A stretch of DNA of 61,956 nucleotides from Clostridium sp. (lineage in GTDB: Bacteria > Bacillota > Clostridia > Acetivibrionales > Acetivibrionaceae): positions 1 through 61,956 of the forward strand of contig JAAZML010000026.1 of the NCBI GenBank assembly GCA_012798835.1, read 5' to 3'. The translations under genes were made by a program, and so were the position numbers. Below the pieces are notes generated by a model. The model was not told the DNA's origin, made no database searches, and saw only the letters and a list, made by a program, of their open reading frames with translations. Shown piece after piece: positions 43,354 to 53,140 of the stretch (the stretch's first letter is position 1; each line of letters opens with the position of its first letter).

Positions 43354-44676
43354 TCAATTACCAATCTCTCCGGAGCCTTTTCCAAACCGCTTTATGGTCT
43401 CTAGTGCTACCATAGCCGTATTATAATTTCTTTTTCTTTTATCACGGATTTTATTTTCTATCCTTTCCATTAGCCCAAAGTTTATATTCATGGGTTGAAA
43501 ATCCCTAACTGTGTTATTGGAGATGTAATTGGCCAAAGCGCCAATAGCGGTATTACGCGGAAATACAATCTCTTTCCCCCCATTGATGGTCACTGCCGCA
43601 TTTATCCCTGCAACTAGACCCGAGGATACCGATTCGACATAGCCCTCTACCCCGGTTATCTGTCCTGCAAAGTACACATCTGGATTTTTTGTAAGTTTAT
43701 AGGTAGGGTCTAAAAGTTGGGGTGACTTTATAAAGGTGTTTTTATGCATAACCCCATACCTGATAAATTCCGCATTCTCCAATCCAGGTATTAATCTAAA
43801 TACTCTCCTTTGTTCGGGCCATTTAAGTCTGGTCTGAAAACCCACCATGTTAAAAAGGGTGCCCTCCGCATTATCTTGCCTTAGCTGAACAACAGCATAT
43901 GCCTCTTTACCTGTAGCAGGCTCCAAAAGCCCCACGGGTTTCAGGGGCCCATACCTTAATGTATCCACCCCTCTTTTTGCCATAACCTCAATGGGCATAC
44001 AGCCTTCAAAGACAATCTCCCTATCAAGATCCTTCACCTCTGCCTCTTCGGCGTTTACAAGCTCCTTTAGGAAGTTTTCATATTCTTTTCTATTCATAGG
44101 ACAGTTTATATAATCATCAGTCCCTTTTTGGTAGCGCGCCGCTTTAAAGGCTCTATCCATGTTTATTGATTCGCAGGTGACGATCGGCGCCGCAGCATCG
44201 AAAAAATGAAGGTATTCCTCACCTAATAATTTTCCAAGGTGATCGGATAGTTTTTTTGAAGTCAAAGGTCCCGTTGCAATAATGGTTTTTCCCCCCCGGG
44301 GTATTGATATCACTTCTTCATTTATTATCTCTATATTGCTGTTGCTTTTTATGCGCTCCGTAACCTTTTCTGAAAATTGGGTTCTATCAACGGCCAATGC
44401 CCCGCCAGCCGGTACCCTTGTTGCATCTGCACATTCCATTATTACTGAGCCCAAAATCCTCATTTCTTCCTTTAAAAGCCCCACTGCATTTTCTATTTGG
44501 GCTGAACGGAAAGAGTTGCTGCATACAAGCTCTGCAAAAGTATCCTTCTGGTGTGCAGGAGAATAAGCCGTGGGCTTCATTTCGTATAATTTGACTCTTA
44601 TACCCCTTTGTGCTATCTGCCATGCAGCCTCACACCCTGCAAGCCCAGCACCAATAACATTTATATATTCGATCAT
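43354..44676 (-). CDS. trmFO: Folate/FAD-dependent tRNA methyltransferase TrmFO
   Basis: 440 residues. The FAD-binding GAGLAGCEAAWQIAQRG near 10 and the family stretch YSPAHQKDTFAELVCSNSFRS identify TrmFO, which makes 5-methyluridine-54 in the tRNA T-loop using methylene-tetrahydrofolate. GQITGVEGYVES is near 335. It follows topA by 25 bases, the usual order in Firmicutes. Confidence 0.96.
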   Translation of the reverse strand: MIEYINVIGAGLAGCEAAWQIAQRGIRVKLYEMKPTAYSPAHQKDTFAELVCSNSFRSAQIENAVGLLKEEMRILGSVIMECADATRVPAGGALAVDRTQFSEKVTERIKSNSNIEIINEEVISIPRGGKTIIATGPLTSKKLSDHLGKLLGEEYLHFFDAAAPIVTCESINMDRAFKAARYQKGTDDYINCPMNRKEYENFLKELVNAEEAEVKDLDREIVFEGCMPIEVMAKRGVDTLRYGPLKPVGLLEPATGKEAYAVVQLRQDNAEGTLFNMVGFQTRLKWPEQRRVFRLIPGLENAEFIRYGVMHKNTFIKSPQLLDPTYKLTKNPDVYFAGQITGVEGYVESVSSGLVAGINAAVTINGGKEIVFPRNTAIGALANYISNNTVRDFQPMNINFGLMERIENKIRDKRKRNYNTAMVALETIKRFGKGSGEIGN

Positions 44677-44701
44677 TTTTTCCTCTCTTTTATGGCTTTA
44701 T

Positions 44702-46810
44702 CTATTTTTTGTTTTCTTCATCTTCACCGATCTTAGTAAAATCACAATCCTCGTTGCTGCATTTGAACTGAGCCCTTTTACCGGAGTATTTCTTTAATAA
44801 AAAATTTCCGCAGTTCGGACAGTTTTCCTTTGCAGGCATTTCCCATCTCATAAAATCGCATTTAGGATCGCTTTGGTTATTCTCACACCCCAGATACCTT
44901 CTACCTTTTCTGGTTTTCTTAATGTAAACCTTACCACCACATTTAGGACATGTAACGCCTGCATCTTCGAGAATTGGTTTGGCATTCCTGCATTCTGGGA
45001 ACCCGGGACAGGCCAAGAACCTTCCGTTCCTGCCCATTTTAATCACCATATTTCTCCCACACTTCTCACAAATCTCGTCGGTTACCTCATCGGGTATTTC
45101 TATATTCCCTATCTTAGATTCCGCTTCTTTTAATACTTCTTCAAACCTTGGATAAAAGTTTTTCATGACATCTACCCATTTCTTTTGTCCTTCCTCAACC
45201 TTGTCAAGTTTTTCCTCTAGCTGCGCTGTAAACTTAACATCTACTATCTCTTTAAAATAGTTTTTCATAATATCTGTCACTATCATACCCAACTCTGTTG
45301 GAATTAGTGTCCTACCATCTTTTAGAATATACCCTCTAGCTAAAATAGTGGTGATGGTAGGTGCATAAGTACTTGGCCTCCCTATCCCTTTTTCCTCCAA
45401 AGTTTTGACAAGGCTGGCTTCTGTGTATCTTGGAGGCGGCTGCGTAAAATGCTGTTTGGGTTCAATTGACTCTTTCTTCAATTTCTCGTTTTCAATGAGT
45501 TCGGGAATATTTGTATCGGATTGTTCTTTAGTATCATCCGTTCCCTCTTGGTAAAGAATTGTAAAGCCCCGAAATTTTATACTGGAGCCGCTTGCCCTGA
45601 AAATATACTTGCCCACCCCGATATCCGAACTCACAGTATCATAAATAGCCGGTGCCATTTGGCTTGCTATAAATCTTTCCCACACTAGTTTATACAACCT
45701 GTATTGTTCCCTTGATAATGAATCCTTTATAGATTGGGGATCCATATCGGGGGATGTCGGCCTTATGCACTCATGTGCATCTTGAGAGGATGATTTGCCC
45801 TTATATACTGGCCTTTTTTTCGGTACATATTCCCCACCGTATTTGTTAGCGATATATTCAGCTGCATTTTCCTGCGCATCCCCGGAAACCCTTGTCGAAT
45901 CGGTACGAATATAGGTAACAAGACCTGCGGCACCAACTCCTTTTATGTTTACACCCTCGTAAAGCTGCTGGGCAACAATCATTGTCTTTTTTGTGGTAAA
46001 ACCTAGCTTCCTCGAAGCCTCCTGCTGCATTGTACTGGTTATAAAGGGGGGGCTTGGCATTCTCCTTTTTTCCCCTTTTTTTACTTTGCATACTTTAAAC
46101 ACATCGCCCTTCACTTCAGAAAGAACAGTGTTTACTTCTTCCTCACTTTTTAGTTCAACCTTTTTACTGCCAATTCCATAAAACTTTGCATCAAAAGATG
46201 TTTTTACCCCCGCCTTGAGTAGCTTTGCTGTAATACTCCAATATTCATCGGGTACAAAATTTTCTATTTCTTCTTCCCTATCGCATATTAGTCTGGCTGC
46301 AATTGATTGTACTCGCCCCGCACTCAGCCCTTTTTTTACCTTCTTCCAAAGAATCGGGCTTATCTTATATCCCACAATCCTATCTAATATTCTTCTTGCC
46401 TGCTGTGCGTCGACCAAATCCATATCAATTTCCCTCGGTGATTTTACAGCATTCTTAACAGCATTTTTGGTAATTTCGTTGAAGGTGATCCTGCATTTTT
46501 GCTTCTCATCAATGTTAAGTATATAGGCCAAATGCCACGAAATTGCTTCTCCCTCCCGATCAGGGTCAGTGGCTAAATAAATGATCTTTGCATTCTTGGC
46601 TTCTTTTTTAAGTTTGGCTATAACCTCGCCTTTTCCCCTTATTGTAATATACTTGGGTGTAAAATCGTTATCTATATCAACCCCTATTCTGCTCTTGGGT
46701 AGATCCCTTACATGACCCACAGAAGCTAGGATTTTATAACCCCTCCCCAAGAACTTGCTAATGGTATTCGCTTTTGCAGGTGATTCAACAATAACTAGTT
46801 TATCAGCCAT
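44702..46810 (-). CDS. topA: DNA topoisomerase I
   Basis: 702 residues: an N-terminal TOPRIM domain (KLVIVESPAKANTI and ATDPDREGEAI), the active-site tyrosine in YIRTDSTRVS, and three C-terminal zinc ribbons (cysteine sets near 584, 626 and 674). It relaxes negative supercoils. ATG behind TTGGAGGA. The 80 bp upstream are extremely AT-rich and contain no gene. Confidence 0.97.
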   Translation of the reverse strand: MADKLVIVESPAKANTISKFLGRGYKILASVGHVRDLPKSRIGVDIDNDFTPKYITIRGKGEVIAKLKKEAKNAKIIYLATDPDREGEAISWHLAYILNIDEKQKCRITFNEITKNAVKNAVKSPREIDMDLVDAQQARRILDRIVGYKISPILWKKVKKGLSAGRVQSIAARLICDREEEIENFVPDEYWSITAKLLKAGVKTSFDAKFYGIGSKKVELKSEEEVNTVLSEVKGDVFKVCKVKKGEKRRMPSPPFITSTMQQEASRKLGFTTKKTMIVAQQLYEGVNIKGVGAAGLVTYIRTDSTRVSGDAQENAAEYIANKYGGEYVPKKRPVYKGKSSSQDAHECIRPTSPDMDPQSIKDSLSREQYRLYKLVWERFIASQMAPAIYDTVSSDIGVGKYIFRASGSSIKFRGFTILYQEGTDDTKEQSDTNIPELIENEKLKKESIEPKQHFTQPPPRYTEASLVKTLEEKGIGRPSTYAPTITTILARGYILKDGRTLIPTELGMIVTDIMKNYFKEIVDVKFTAQLEEKLDKVEEGQKKWVDVMKNFYPRFEEVLKEAESKIGNIEIPDEVTDEICEKCGRNMVIKMGRNGRFLACPGFPECRNAKPILEDAGVTCPKCGGKVYIKKTRKGRRYLGCENNQSDPKCDFMRWEMPAKENCPNCGNFLLKKYSGKRAQFKCSNEDCDFTKIGEDEENKK

Positions 46811-46890
46811 CTTTATCCTCCAATTTAAATTATCTGTTATTTAAATAATATATTATTAATATTATATATTGACATATCAAAATTATATAT

Positions 46891-48003
46891 TTAAAACTTT
46901 ATACTGAATATTTTTCCGGGGGATTGCTCAACAATTCCCTTTAACTCCAACATTACAAGTAATGCTCCGACATCTTCGATCTTCATACCTGTCCTTCTTG
47001 CTATGGCATCTATATGCATAGATTCTAGCCTTATACATTCCGTTATTCTTTTTTCATCATCACTTAATCCCTTTAGGAGTTCACCATCCCTAGATTTCTG
47101 ATCGAAAAAACTTTTTATCTTTTCTTCACTAAAACTTATATTTATTTCTTCAAGAATATCATTTATACCCGTTATCATTTTTGCTCCATCCTTGATAAGC
47201 TTATTGGTGCCTATGCTGTTTATCCTATTAACATTTCCGGGAAGAGCAAACACCTCTCTACCCTGTTCGAGGGCAAAGTGGGCGGTAATAAGAGAACCAC
47301 TGCGCCCACCCGCTTCTATTACAATCACCCCGAGGGATATTCCACTTATAATCCTATTGCGTGCGGGGAAATTACCTGGCATAGGTGTGGTCCCTGGCGG
47401 ATATTCGGATATACATGCACCGTTTGCCACAATGCTTTCCATGAGCCTTTTATTTTCATAAGGATATATGATATCAAGTCCACATCCTATAACAGCTACG
47501 GTACGCCCTCCCGCATCTAATGCACCCCTATGGGCAAAGGAATCTATTCCCCTTGCCATACCGCTTACAACCGTAATCCCATATTTGCTCAATTCCATTG
47601 AAATGGTCTGCGCTGCTCTTACGCCGTAGGATGTTGCCTTCCTAGAGCCAACTATAGCCAAATATTTTGCTTCCCTTTCAATACTTCCCCTCATGTATAG
47701 TACCGGCGGGGGATCGTATATGTTTTTAAGGTATGAAGGGTAGGTATCACTTTCGATAGTAATTACCTTGATGCCATATTTGTTGACACTATTAAGAATA
47801 TCATTGGCAGCCGTTTTTCTTTCTTCACCCATTAAATTTGATACATCTGTCCTGTTTAAAAAAGGCAACACACTTAACTCATCTCTTTTTGCATACCATA
47901 TATTATTTATATCCCCAAAATGTTCTAAGAGTTTCTTCGATTTGACTGCACCTATTCCCGGGACGGAACTAAGCCATATCCATCTTTTCGTACTTATATC
48001 CAT
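46891..48003 (-). CDS. dprA: DNA-processing protein DprA (Smf)
   Basis: 370 residues. The Rossmann-like core has AIVGSRKATSYGVR, TVVSGMARGIDSFAHRGAL, TVAVIGCGLDIIYP and GNFPARNRIISGIS. A C-terminal winged-helix (DML1-like) domain follows (about 310-370). DprA loads RecA on incoming single-stranded DNA during transformation. Start ATG behind AAAGGAGC. Confidence 0.96.
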   Translation of the reverse strand: MDISTKRWIWLSSVPGIGAVKSKKLLEHFGDINNIWYAKRDELSVLPFLNRTDVSNLMGEERKTAANDILNSVNKYGIKVITIESDTYPSYLKNIYDPPPVLYMRGSIEREAKYLAIVGSRKATSYGVRAAQTISMELSKYGITVVSGMARGIDSFAHRGALDAGGRTVAVIGCGLDIIYPYENKRLMESIVANGACISEYPPGTTPMPGNFPARNRIISGISLGVIVIEAGGRSGSLITAHFALEQGREVFALPGNVNRINSIGTNKLIKDGAKMITGINDILEEINISFSEEKIKSFFDQKSRDGELLKGLSDDEKRITECIRLESMHIDAIARRTGMKIEDVGALLVMLELKGIVEQSPGKIFSIKF

Positions 48004-48138
48004 TTATATGCTCCTTTGTTGGTATGTGGAGGTGGTTAAGTTTTGTTTTCATAAAATAATTTATCATGTATTGATTATCGGATCAAGTCTTAGGATAACA
48101 CAACCTAAATTTACAATATATTTGTGGTAATCATTTTA

Positions 48139-48903
48139 TTAGCAATCCTTTCTTATGCAAAGCTCAACAGGACAGTGATCCGAGCCTAGGATCTCATTGT
48201 GTATGGATGCCGATAAAAGTCTTGTTTTTAGATTGCAGGATACACAAAAATAATCGATTCTCCACCCTGCGTTTCTAGAACGGGCGCTGAACATATAAGA
48301 CCACCATGTATACGCATCCTTTTTGTCCGGATAAAAAAATCTGAAGGAATCAATTAAACCCGAATCCAAAAACTGAGTAAATTTCTCTCGCTCTTCATTA
48401 GTAAAACCTGCATTTTTTTTATTTGAAGTAGGATTTTTTAAATCGATCTCGGTATGGGCAACATTTAAATCACCGCATACTACAACCGGCTTATTTCTGC
48501 CAAGTCTTATGATATAGTCTCTAAAATCATCCTCCCACCTCATTCTATAATCAAGACGCTCAAGACCCCTTTGCGAATTAGGGGTATATACATTGACAAG
48601 ATAGTATTCTTCAAATTCAAGGGTTATAACCCTTCCCTCTTTATCGTGTTCATCAATTCCAATCCCGTTTTCAACCCCTATAGGCTTTATTTTAGTAAAT
48701 ACCGCAGTCCCGGAATACCCCTTTCGCTGGGCATAATTCCAGTATTGGTGATACCCATCTAACTCAAGGGTTATCTGTCCTTCCTGAAGCTTCGTCTCCT
48801 GAACACAAAATATATCAGCGTCTGCCTGACCAAAAAAATCTAGAAAACCCTTTTTGACGCATGCCCTAAGTCCATTTACATTCCATGATATTAGCTTTAC
48901 CAT
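48139..48903 (-). CDS. exoA: Exodeoxyribonuclease III / AP endonuclease
   Basis: 254 residues. The exonuclease III family motifs are WNVNGLRACVKKGF, QETKLQEGQ (metal-binding Glu), NVYTPNSQRG, CGDLNVAHTEIDL and the C-terminal GSDHCPVEL. It cuts DNA at abasic sites and has 3'-5' exonuclease and repair activity. A single gene separated by short gaps on both sides. Confidence 0.96.
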   Translation of the reverse strand: MVKLISWNVNGLRACVKKGFLDFFGQADADIFCVQETKLQEGQITLELDGYHQYWNYAQRKGYSGTAVFTKIKPIGVENGIGIDEHDKEGRVITLEFEEYYLVNVYTPNSQRGLERLDYRMRWEDDFRDYIIRLGRNKPVVVCGDLNVAHTEIDLKNPTSNKKNAGFTNEEREKFTQFLDSGLIDSFRFFYPDKKDAYTWWSYMFSARSRNAGWRIDYFCVSCNLKTRLLSASIHNEILGSDHCPVELCIRKDC

Positions 48904-48977
48904 TTCCCCCTCCTTACAAAGTTATTAAAGATATTTTCCCCGGTATTTTAAGCAATATATATTGCGGGATTGGGGAT

Positions 48978-50513
48978 TTATTGCAATATATATAAGCTTC
49001 TATATTGGATGGCCTCTAGTAAGTGCTTCGCTTTTATTTGCTCGCATTCGTCCATATCAGCAATAGTACGTGATACCTTTAAAATTCTGTTATGGGCTCT
49101 TGCACTTAAACCCAGCCGTTCAAAAGCATTTTTTAGAATACCCCTACAATTATTATCCAGACCACAGAATTCTTTTATCATTGACGGTGAGAGTTCGGCA
49201 TTTGAAAATATTTTGGTTCCCTTGTATCTCTCCTGCTGAATTTTTCTTGTGCGGTTTACCCTCTCCCTTATTACCTTTGAGCTTTCACTTTCTTTCTGGC
49301 TTTCTAAATCCTTGTAATGAACAGATGCAACCTCAATATGGATATCTATTCTGTCTAAAAGCGGCCCCGAAAGTCTTCCTAAATATTGCTCAATTTGTTT
49401 TTGTGTGCATGTACATTCCTTTGTCTGATCAAGATAATTGCCGCACCTGCATGGATTAGCCGCACATATTAACGTTGCCCTAGCGGGGTATGTAAAGGTG
49501 GCATTGACCCTTGAGATGGTTACTACCCCATCCTCTAGGGGCTGCCTTAATACCTCTAGGGCACTCCTGTTAAATTCAGGGATTTCGTCTAAAAATAATA
49601 CCCCGTAGTGGGCAAGACTGACCTCCCCAGGCATGGGTACCCGACCCCCACCGATCAGACCATTATTTGAAATGGAATGGTGGGGGGATCTAAAAGGTCT
49701 TTGAACAACAAGAGAAGTGTTTGAAGGGAGTTCCCCCGATATGCTGTGGATTTTGGTTACCTCAAGGGCCTCTTCGAATGTTAAATCCGGTAAAATTGTT
49801 GGAAGCCTTTTGGCAATCATGGTTTTACCACAACCCGGTGAACCTATCATAAGACAGTTATGACCACCACTAGCAGCAACCTCAAGTGCTCTTTTTACAT
49901 TCTCCTGACCTTTCACATCGTCAAAATCTATACCATATTCGATATCTTTATTAAAAAATGAATCAATATCAACTTCATGTCTTTTAATTTCATTTTTTCC
50001 GTTTAGGTGATTTACTACATCTATAATACCTTTGGCAGGAAATATAGACATATCTTTTACAATCGCCGCTTCGTCCGCATTTTCATAGGGTAAGATAACA
50101 CTATTTATTCTATTTTCCCTCGCACCCATAACCATGGGTAATATGCCTTTGACAGGCTTAATTTCGCCGTCTAAAGATAACTCTCCTAAAAACGCATATT
50201 CTTCGATATGGTTGTTTTTTACTTGACCTGTTGCAGTTAATATCCCAAGGGCTATAGGCAAATCAAAGGCAGAACCTTCCTTCTTTTTGTCTGCGGGGGC
50301 AAGATTTACTGTAATTCTTTTTATAGGAAATTCAAAACCTGCGTTTTTTATTGCCGCTCGAACCCTTTCCTTCGACTCTTTCACCGCAGTACCGCCAAGG
50401 CCTACCATATCAAATACCGGTATACCATTACTTATGTCCGTCTCCACCGTTATGGTATATCCCTCTATTCCTGTAAGACCAACACATTTTATTTTTGACA
50501 GCATATCCCACAA
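48978..50513 (-). CDS. comM: ComM/YifB family Mg-chelatase-like AAA ATPase
   Basis: 511 residues: an N-terminal Lon-like subdomain (GLGGTAVKESKERVRAAIKN), the AAA core with Walker A GSPGCGKTMIAKRLP and LFLDEIPEFNRSALEVLRQP, a four-cysteine insertion (CAANPCRCGNY and CTC), and a C-terminal Mg_chelatase helical domain. In Gram-negatives ComM is a helicase that promotes branch migration in natural transformation. The nearby dprA supports a DNA-uptake context. Confidence 0.95.
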   Translation of the reverse strand: MWDMLSKIKCVGLTGIEGYTITVETDISNGIPVFDMVGLGGTAVKESKERVRAAIKNAGFEFPIKRITVNLAPADKKKEGSAFDLPIALGILTATGQVKNNHIEEYAFLGELSLDGEIKPVKGILPMVMGARENRINSVILPYENADEAAIVKDMSIFPAKGIIDVVNHLNGKNEIKRHEVDIDSFFNKDIEYGIDFDDVKGQENVKRALEVAASGGHNCLMIGSPGCGKTMIAKRLPTILPDLTFEEALEVTKIHSISGELPSNTSLVVQRPFRSPHHSISNNGLIGGGRVPMPGEVSLAHYGVLFLDEIPEFNRSALEVLRQPLEDGVVTISRVNATFTYPARATLICAANPCRCGNYLDQTKECTCTQKQIEQYLGRLSGPLLDRIDIHIEVASVHYKDLESQKESESSKVIRERVNRTRKIQQERYKGTKIFSNAELSPSMIKEFCGLDNNCRGILKNAFERLGLSARAHNRILKVSRTIADMDECEQIKAKHLLEAIQYRSLYILQ

Positions 50514-50706
50514 CCTTCCTCTACTCCATATGTACAGAATAATAAATTATCTGCTGGGTGTCAAATAGCCCGACTTTTGTTTTGAGGAATCTTAATGCTT
50601 CGAATATAGGGATATGTTAACATATGTATAGCATTTGCCCTAGTATCCCACTGAAAATAAAATTTCCTTCGATGTTTGCCATCAATAGTCCTTTTAAATA
50701 AAATAT
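50514..50706. other. Intergenic region with a perfect 14-bp palindrome
   Basis: ATATGTTAACATAT at 50612-50625 is a perfect palindrome between nrdR and comM. It does not resemble a NrdR box. No gene and no clear terminator are seen. Confidence 0.4.
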
Positions 50707-51162
50707 TCATTTTTCCTTGAGGAGTTTGTGGAGTTCCTCCATAAAGGTATTAATATCTTTAAATTGTCGGTATACCGATGCAAAACGCACATATGCCACC
50801 TCATCAAGTTCCTTTAGTTTTTCCATGACTAACTCCCCTATTGCCTCCGATGTAACCTCCCTTTGAAGAGTATTGCAAATATGGTTTTCGATATCGTCAA
50901 CTACCTTCTCAAGCCTATTAATAGAGATCGGCCTTTTTTCACACGCCCTCAAAAGACCGTTTATAAGCTTCTCCCTATCAAAAGGCTGCCTTGATTTATC
51001 CTTTTTTATAACCATAAGGGGCAATCCCTCAACCTTTTCATAGGTTGTAAACCTTTTTGTGCATTTTATACATTCCCGGCGTCTTCTTATGGATGTCCCC
51101 TCATCAGTAGGTCTTGAGTCAATAACCCTATCTTCAATAAAACCACAATATGGGCACTTCAT
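50707..51162 (-). CDS. nrdR: Ribonucleotide reductase repressor NrdR
   Basis: 151 residues: an N-terminal zinc ribbon with C3, C6, C31 and C34, an Arg-rich DNA-binding stretch [11 protein letters not shown], and an ATP-cone (residues about 49-139). It senses ATP/dATP and represses ribonucleotide reductase genes. Position downstream of sigG is conserved in Clostridia. Confidence 0.96.
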   Translation of the reverse strand: MKCPYCGFIEDRVIDSRPTDEGTSIRRRRECIKCTKRFTTYEKVEGLPLMVIKKDKSRQPFDREKLINGLLRACEKRPISINRLEKVVDDIENHICNTLQREVTSEAIGELVMEKLKELDEVAYVRFASVYRQFKDINTFMEELHKLLKEK

Positions 51163-51360
51163 AACACCCCTCCATTATAACGAATTTGACACTATTTTTG
51201 GATGCGCCTTTTGTATAGGCGTTGCATTACAAATCTATTTAGATAAACTATACCATTTAATTTTTAATTATTCAAAATTTTTTGGGTAAATCCACATATT
51301 CCAATTTTATTATTTGGCGGGGTATACTAAAGGAGGGCTGACAACTAGAGGTTTACAAAA
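51163..51360. other. nrdR upstream region
   Basis: AT-rich, without a gene. A small hairpin GCGCC/GGCG(T) lies near 51205-51222. The plus-strand text AAAGGAGGGCTGAC near 51330 resembles a ribosome site but has no open frame behind it. Confidence 0.4.
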
Positions 51361-51388
51361 CCACACTAAAGATTCTCCCCTAGTGTGG
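51361..51388 (-). terminator. Terminator downstream of sigG
   Basis: CCACACTA (51361-51368) and TAGTGTGG (51381-51388) form a perfect 8-bp stem around a 12-nt loop. On the minus strand TTTTG follows; on the plus strand a looser T-rich run follows, so it may act in both directions. Confidence 0.75.
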
Positions 51389-51448
51389 CTGATTTTAATT
51401 TTTATTAGCCTATTTAAAAAACTTTCACTTCGAACCCTTTTTTTATAA

Positions 51449-52222
51449 TCATATATATTTCCTCATATGTGTAAGGGCTGTCTTCTCAAGCCTTGAAACC
51501 TGGGCCTGGGATATGCCTATCTCCTCTGCAACTTCCATCTGCGTCCTTCCATCGAAAAAACGAAGATTTAAAATAAGCTTTTCTCTCTCGTTTAACCTCT
51601 TCATTGCCTCATTGAGTGCAATACCTTCCAACCAGTTCTCATCCGTATTTTTTTCATCCCTGACCTGATCCATTACGTATATTGCATCGCCGCCATCGTG
51701 ATATACCGATTCGAATAAGGAAATGGGATCTTGTATGGCATCTAGTGCAAAAACTACATCCTCTTTAGCTATCTCTAGTTCCTTTGCAATTTCGTCTATT
51801 GTCGGTTCTTTCGAATTTTTATTTGTAAGTCTCTCTTTTGCCTGCAACGCCTTGTAAGCGGTATCCCTTAAGGATCTGCTAACCCGGATAGAATTATTAT
51901 CGCGGAGATACCTTCTAATTTCCCCGATTATCATGGGTACCGCATATGTGGAAAACTTAACATTATGTGATAGATCAAAGTTATCAATGGCTTTTATAAG
52001 CCCTATACAGCCCACCTGGAAAAGATCATCAACATATTCTCCCCTATTATTGAATCGTTGTATAACGCTTAATACAAGCCTTAGATTTCCCCTTATAAAT
52101 TCCTCCCTTGCCGTAGCATCCCCATTATGCATTCTCCCAAAAAGAACCATCTTTTCTTCGTTGCTAAGTAATGGTAGTTTTGATGTGTTCACGCCACAGA
52201 TTTCCACTTTGTTGATAAGCAT
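51449..52222 (-). CDS. sigG: Forespore sigma factor sigma-G
   Basis: 257 residues. Characteristic parts are the N-terminus KVEICGVNTSKLPLLSNEE, region 2 EYVDDLFQVGCIGLIKAIDNFD and MIIGEIRRYLRDNNSIRVSRSL, and region 4 RTQMEVAEEIGISQAQVSRLEK. Sigma-G drives late forespore genes (spore protection and germination). ATG behind GGGAGG. A sigma-F/sigma-G-type promoter lies in the gap after sigE. Confidence 0.97.
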   Translation of the reverse strand: MLINKVEICGVNTSKLPLLSNEEKMVLFGRMHNGDATAREEFIRGNLRLVLSVIQRFNNRGEYVDDLFQVGCIGLIKAIDNFDLSHNVKFSTYAVPMIIGEIRRYLRDNNSIRVSRSLRDTAYKALQAKERLTNKNSKEPTIDEIAKELEIAKEDVVFALDAIQDPISLFESVYHDGGDAIYVMDQVRDEKNTDENWLEGIALNEAMKRLNEREKLILNLRFFDGRTQMEVAEEIGISQAQVSRLEKTALTHMRKYI

Positions 52223-52256
52223 AAAAAACCTCCCGGCAATAAATTTAAGTCAGTAT

Positions 52257-52285
52257 CATTATTGCCATGGGCTTCATTTTTATAC
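52257..52285 (-). promoter_or_regulatory. Sigma-F/sigma-G-type promoter of sigG
   Basis: On the minus strand GTATA (52281-52285), a 14-bp spacer and GGCAATAATG (52257-52266). The -10 matches the sigma-F consensus GGnnAnAHTR at each fixed position. It lies 35 bp before the sigG start, as expected for forespore-specific expression and autoregulation. Confidence 0.75.
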
Positions 52286-52378
52286 TGAAAAAAGCATAGC
52301 AAAATTTTGTCCAAAAGCCTTGACAGAATCGCTAATTATTGAAAATCCTACACTCGGCGGCACAGGGGTTTTTGAAAA

Positions 52379-53113
52379 TTAGATCATTCTGCTAATCTCT
52401 CTTTTCAATCTGCTTATGATTTTCTTTTCCAGTCTTGATATGTACGATTGGGAAAACCCTAGCATATCAGCAACTTCCTTTTGGGTTTTTTCAATTCCCC
52501 CGTTTGATAGGCCAAAACGCAATTCCATTATTCTTTTTTCCCGTACCGATAATTTTTTCATAGCTATATCCAGAAGTTCCCTATCCACCTCTTCTTCTAT
52601 GCTCTTGTAAATTAAATCATTTTCCGTACCGAGAATATCAGAAAGGAGCAGCTCATTTCCATCCCAATCAATATTCAAAGGTTCGTCTATAGATATTTCC
52701 GTTTTCACCCTGTTATTTCGTCTAAGATACATTAATATCTCGTTTTCAATACACCTTGATGCATATGTGGCGAGCTTAATGTTTTTGCTTGGGTTGAATG
52801 TATTTATCGCCTTAATCAGACCTATGGTTCCAATAGATATAAGATCCTCCACCCCCACCCCGGTGTTTTCAAACTTCCTTGCGATGTAAACAACAAGCCT
52901 TAGGTTCCTTTCTATTAAGATCGTCTTTACTCCATAATCGCTTTCCCCTAATTTGTTTAGAAGGTAGCTCTCCTCGTCGTGGCTAAGCGGCGGCGGTAAT
53001 GTCTCGCTTCCCCCTATATAATAGGAGGAGCATTTGGCATATATGCCAAGCCTACATAAAATATCTATGTATTTAACCAATAAGATAAATCTCAATTTCC
53101 TCAAAAACAACAT
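52379..53113 (-). CDS. sigE: Mother-cell sigma factor, pro-sigma-E
   Basis: 244 residues. The first 27 or so form the hydrophobic prosequence that holds pro-sigma-E at the membrane; the following [13 protein letters not shown] matches the processed start region. Region 2 is [20 protein letters not shown] and region 4 is [22 protein letters not shown]. SpoIIGA, encoded directly upstream, cleaves the prosequence. ATG behind GGGGGGACA. Confidence 0.97.
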   Translation of the reverse strand: MLFLRKLRFILLVKYIDILCRLGIYAKCSSYYIGGSETLPPPLSHDEESYLLNKLGESDYGVKTILIERNLRLVVYIARKFENTGVGVEDLISIGTIGLIKAINTFNPSKNIKLATYASRCIENEILMYLRRNNRVKTEISIDEPLNIDWDGNELLLSDILGTENDLIYKSIEEEVDRELLDIAMKKLSVREKRIMELRFGLSNGGIEKTQKEVADMLGFSQSYISRLEKKIISRLKREISRMI

Positions 53114-53140
53114 AAGTGTCCCCCCAAAATAACTTTAATT

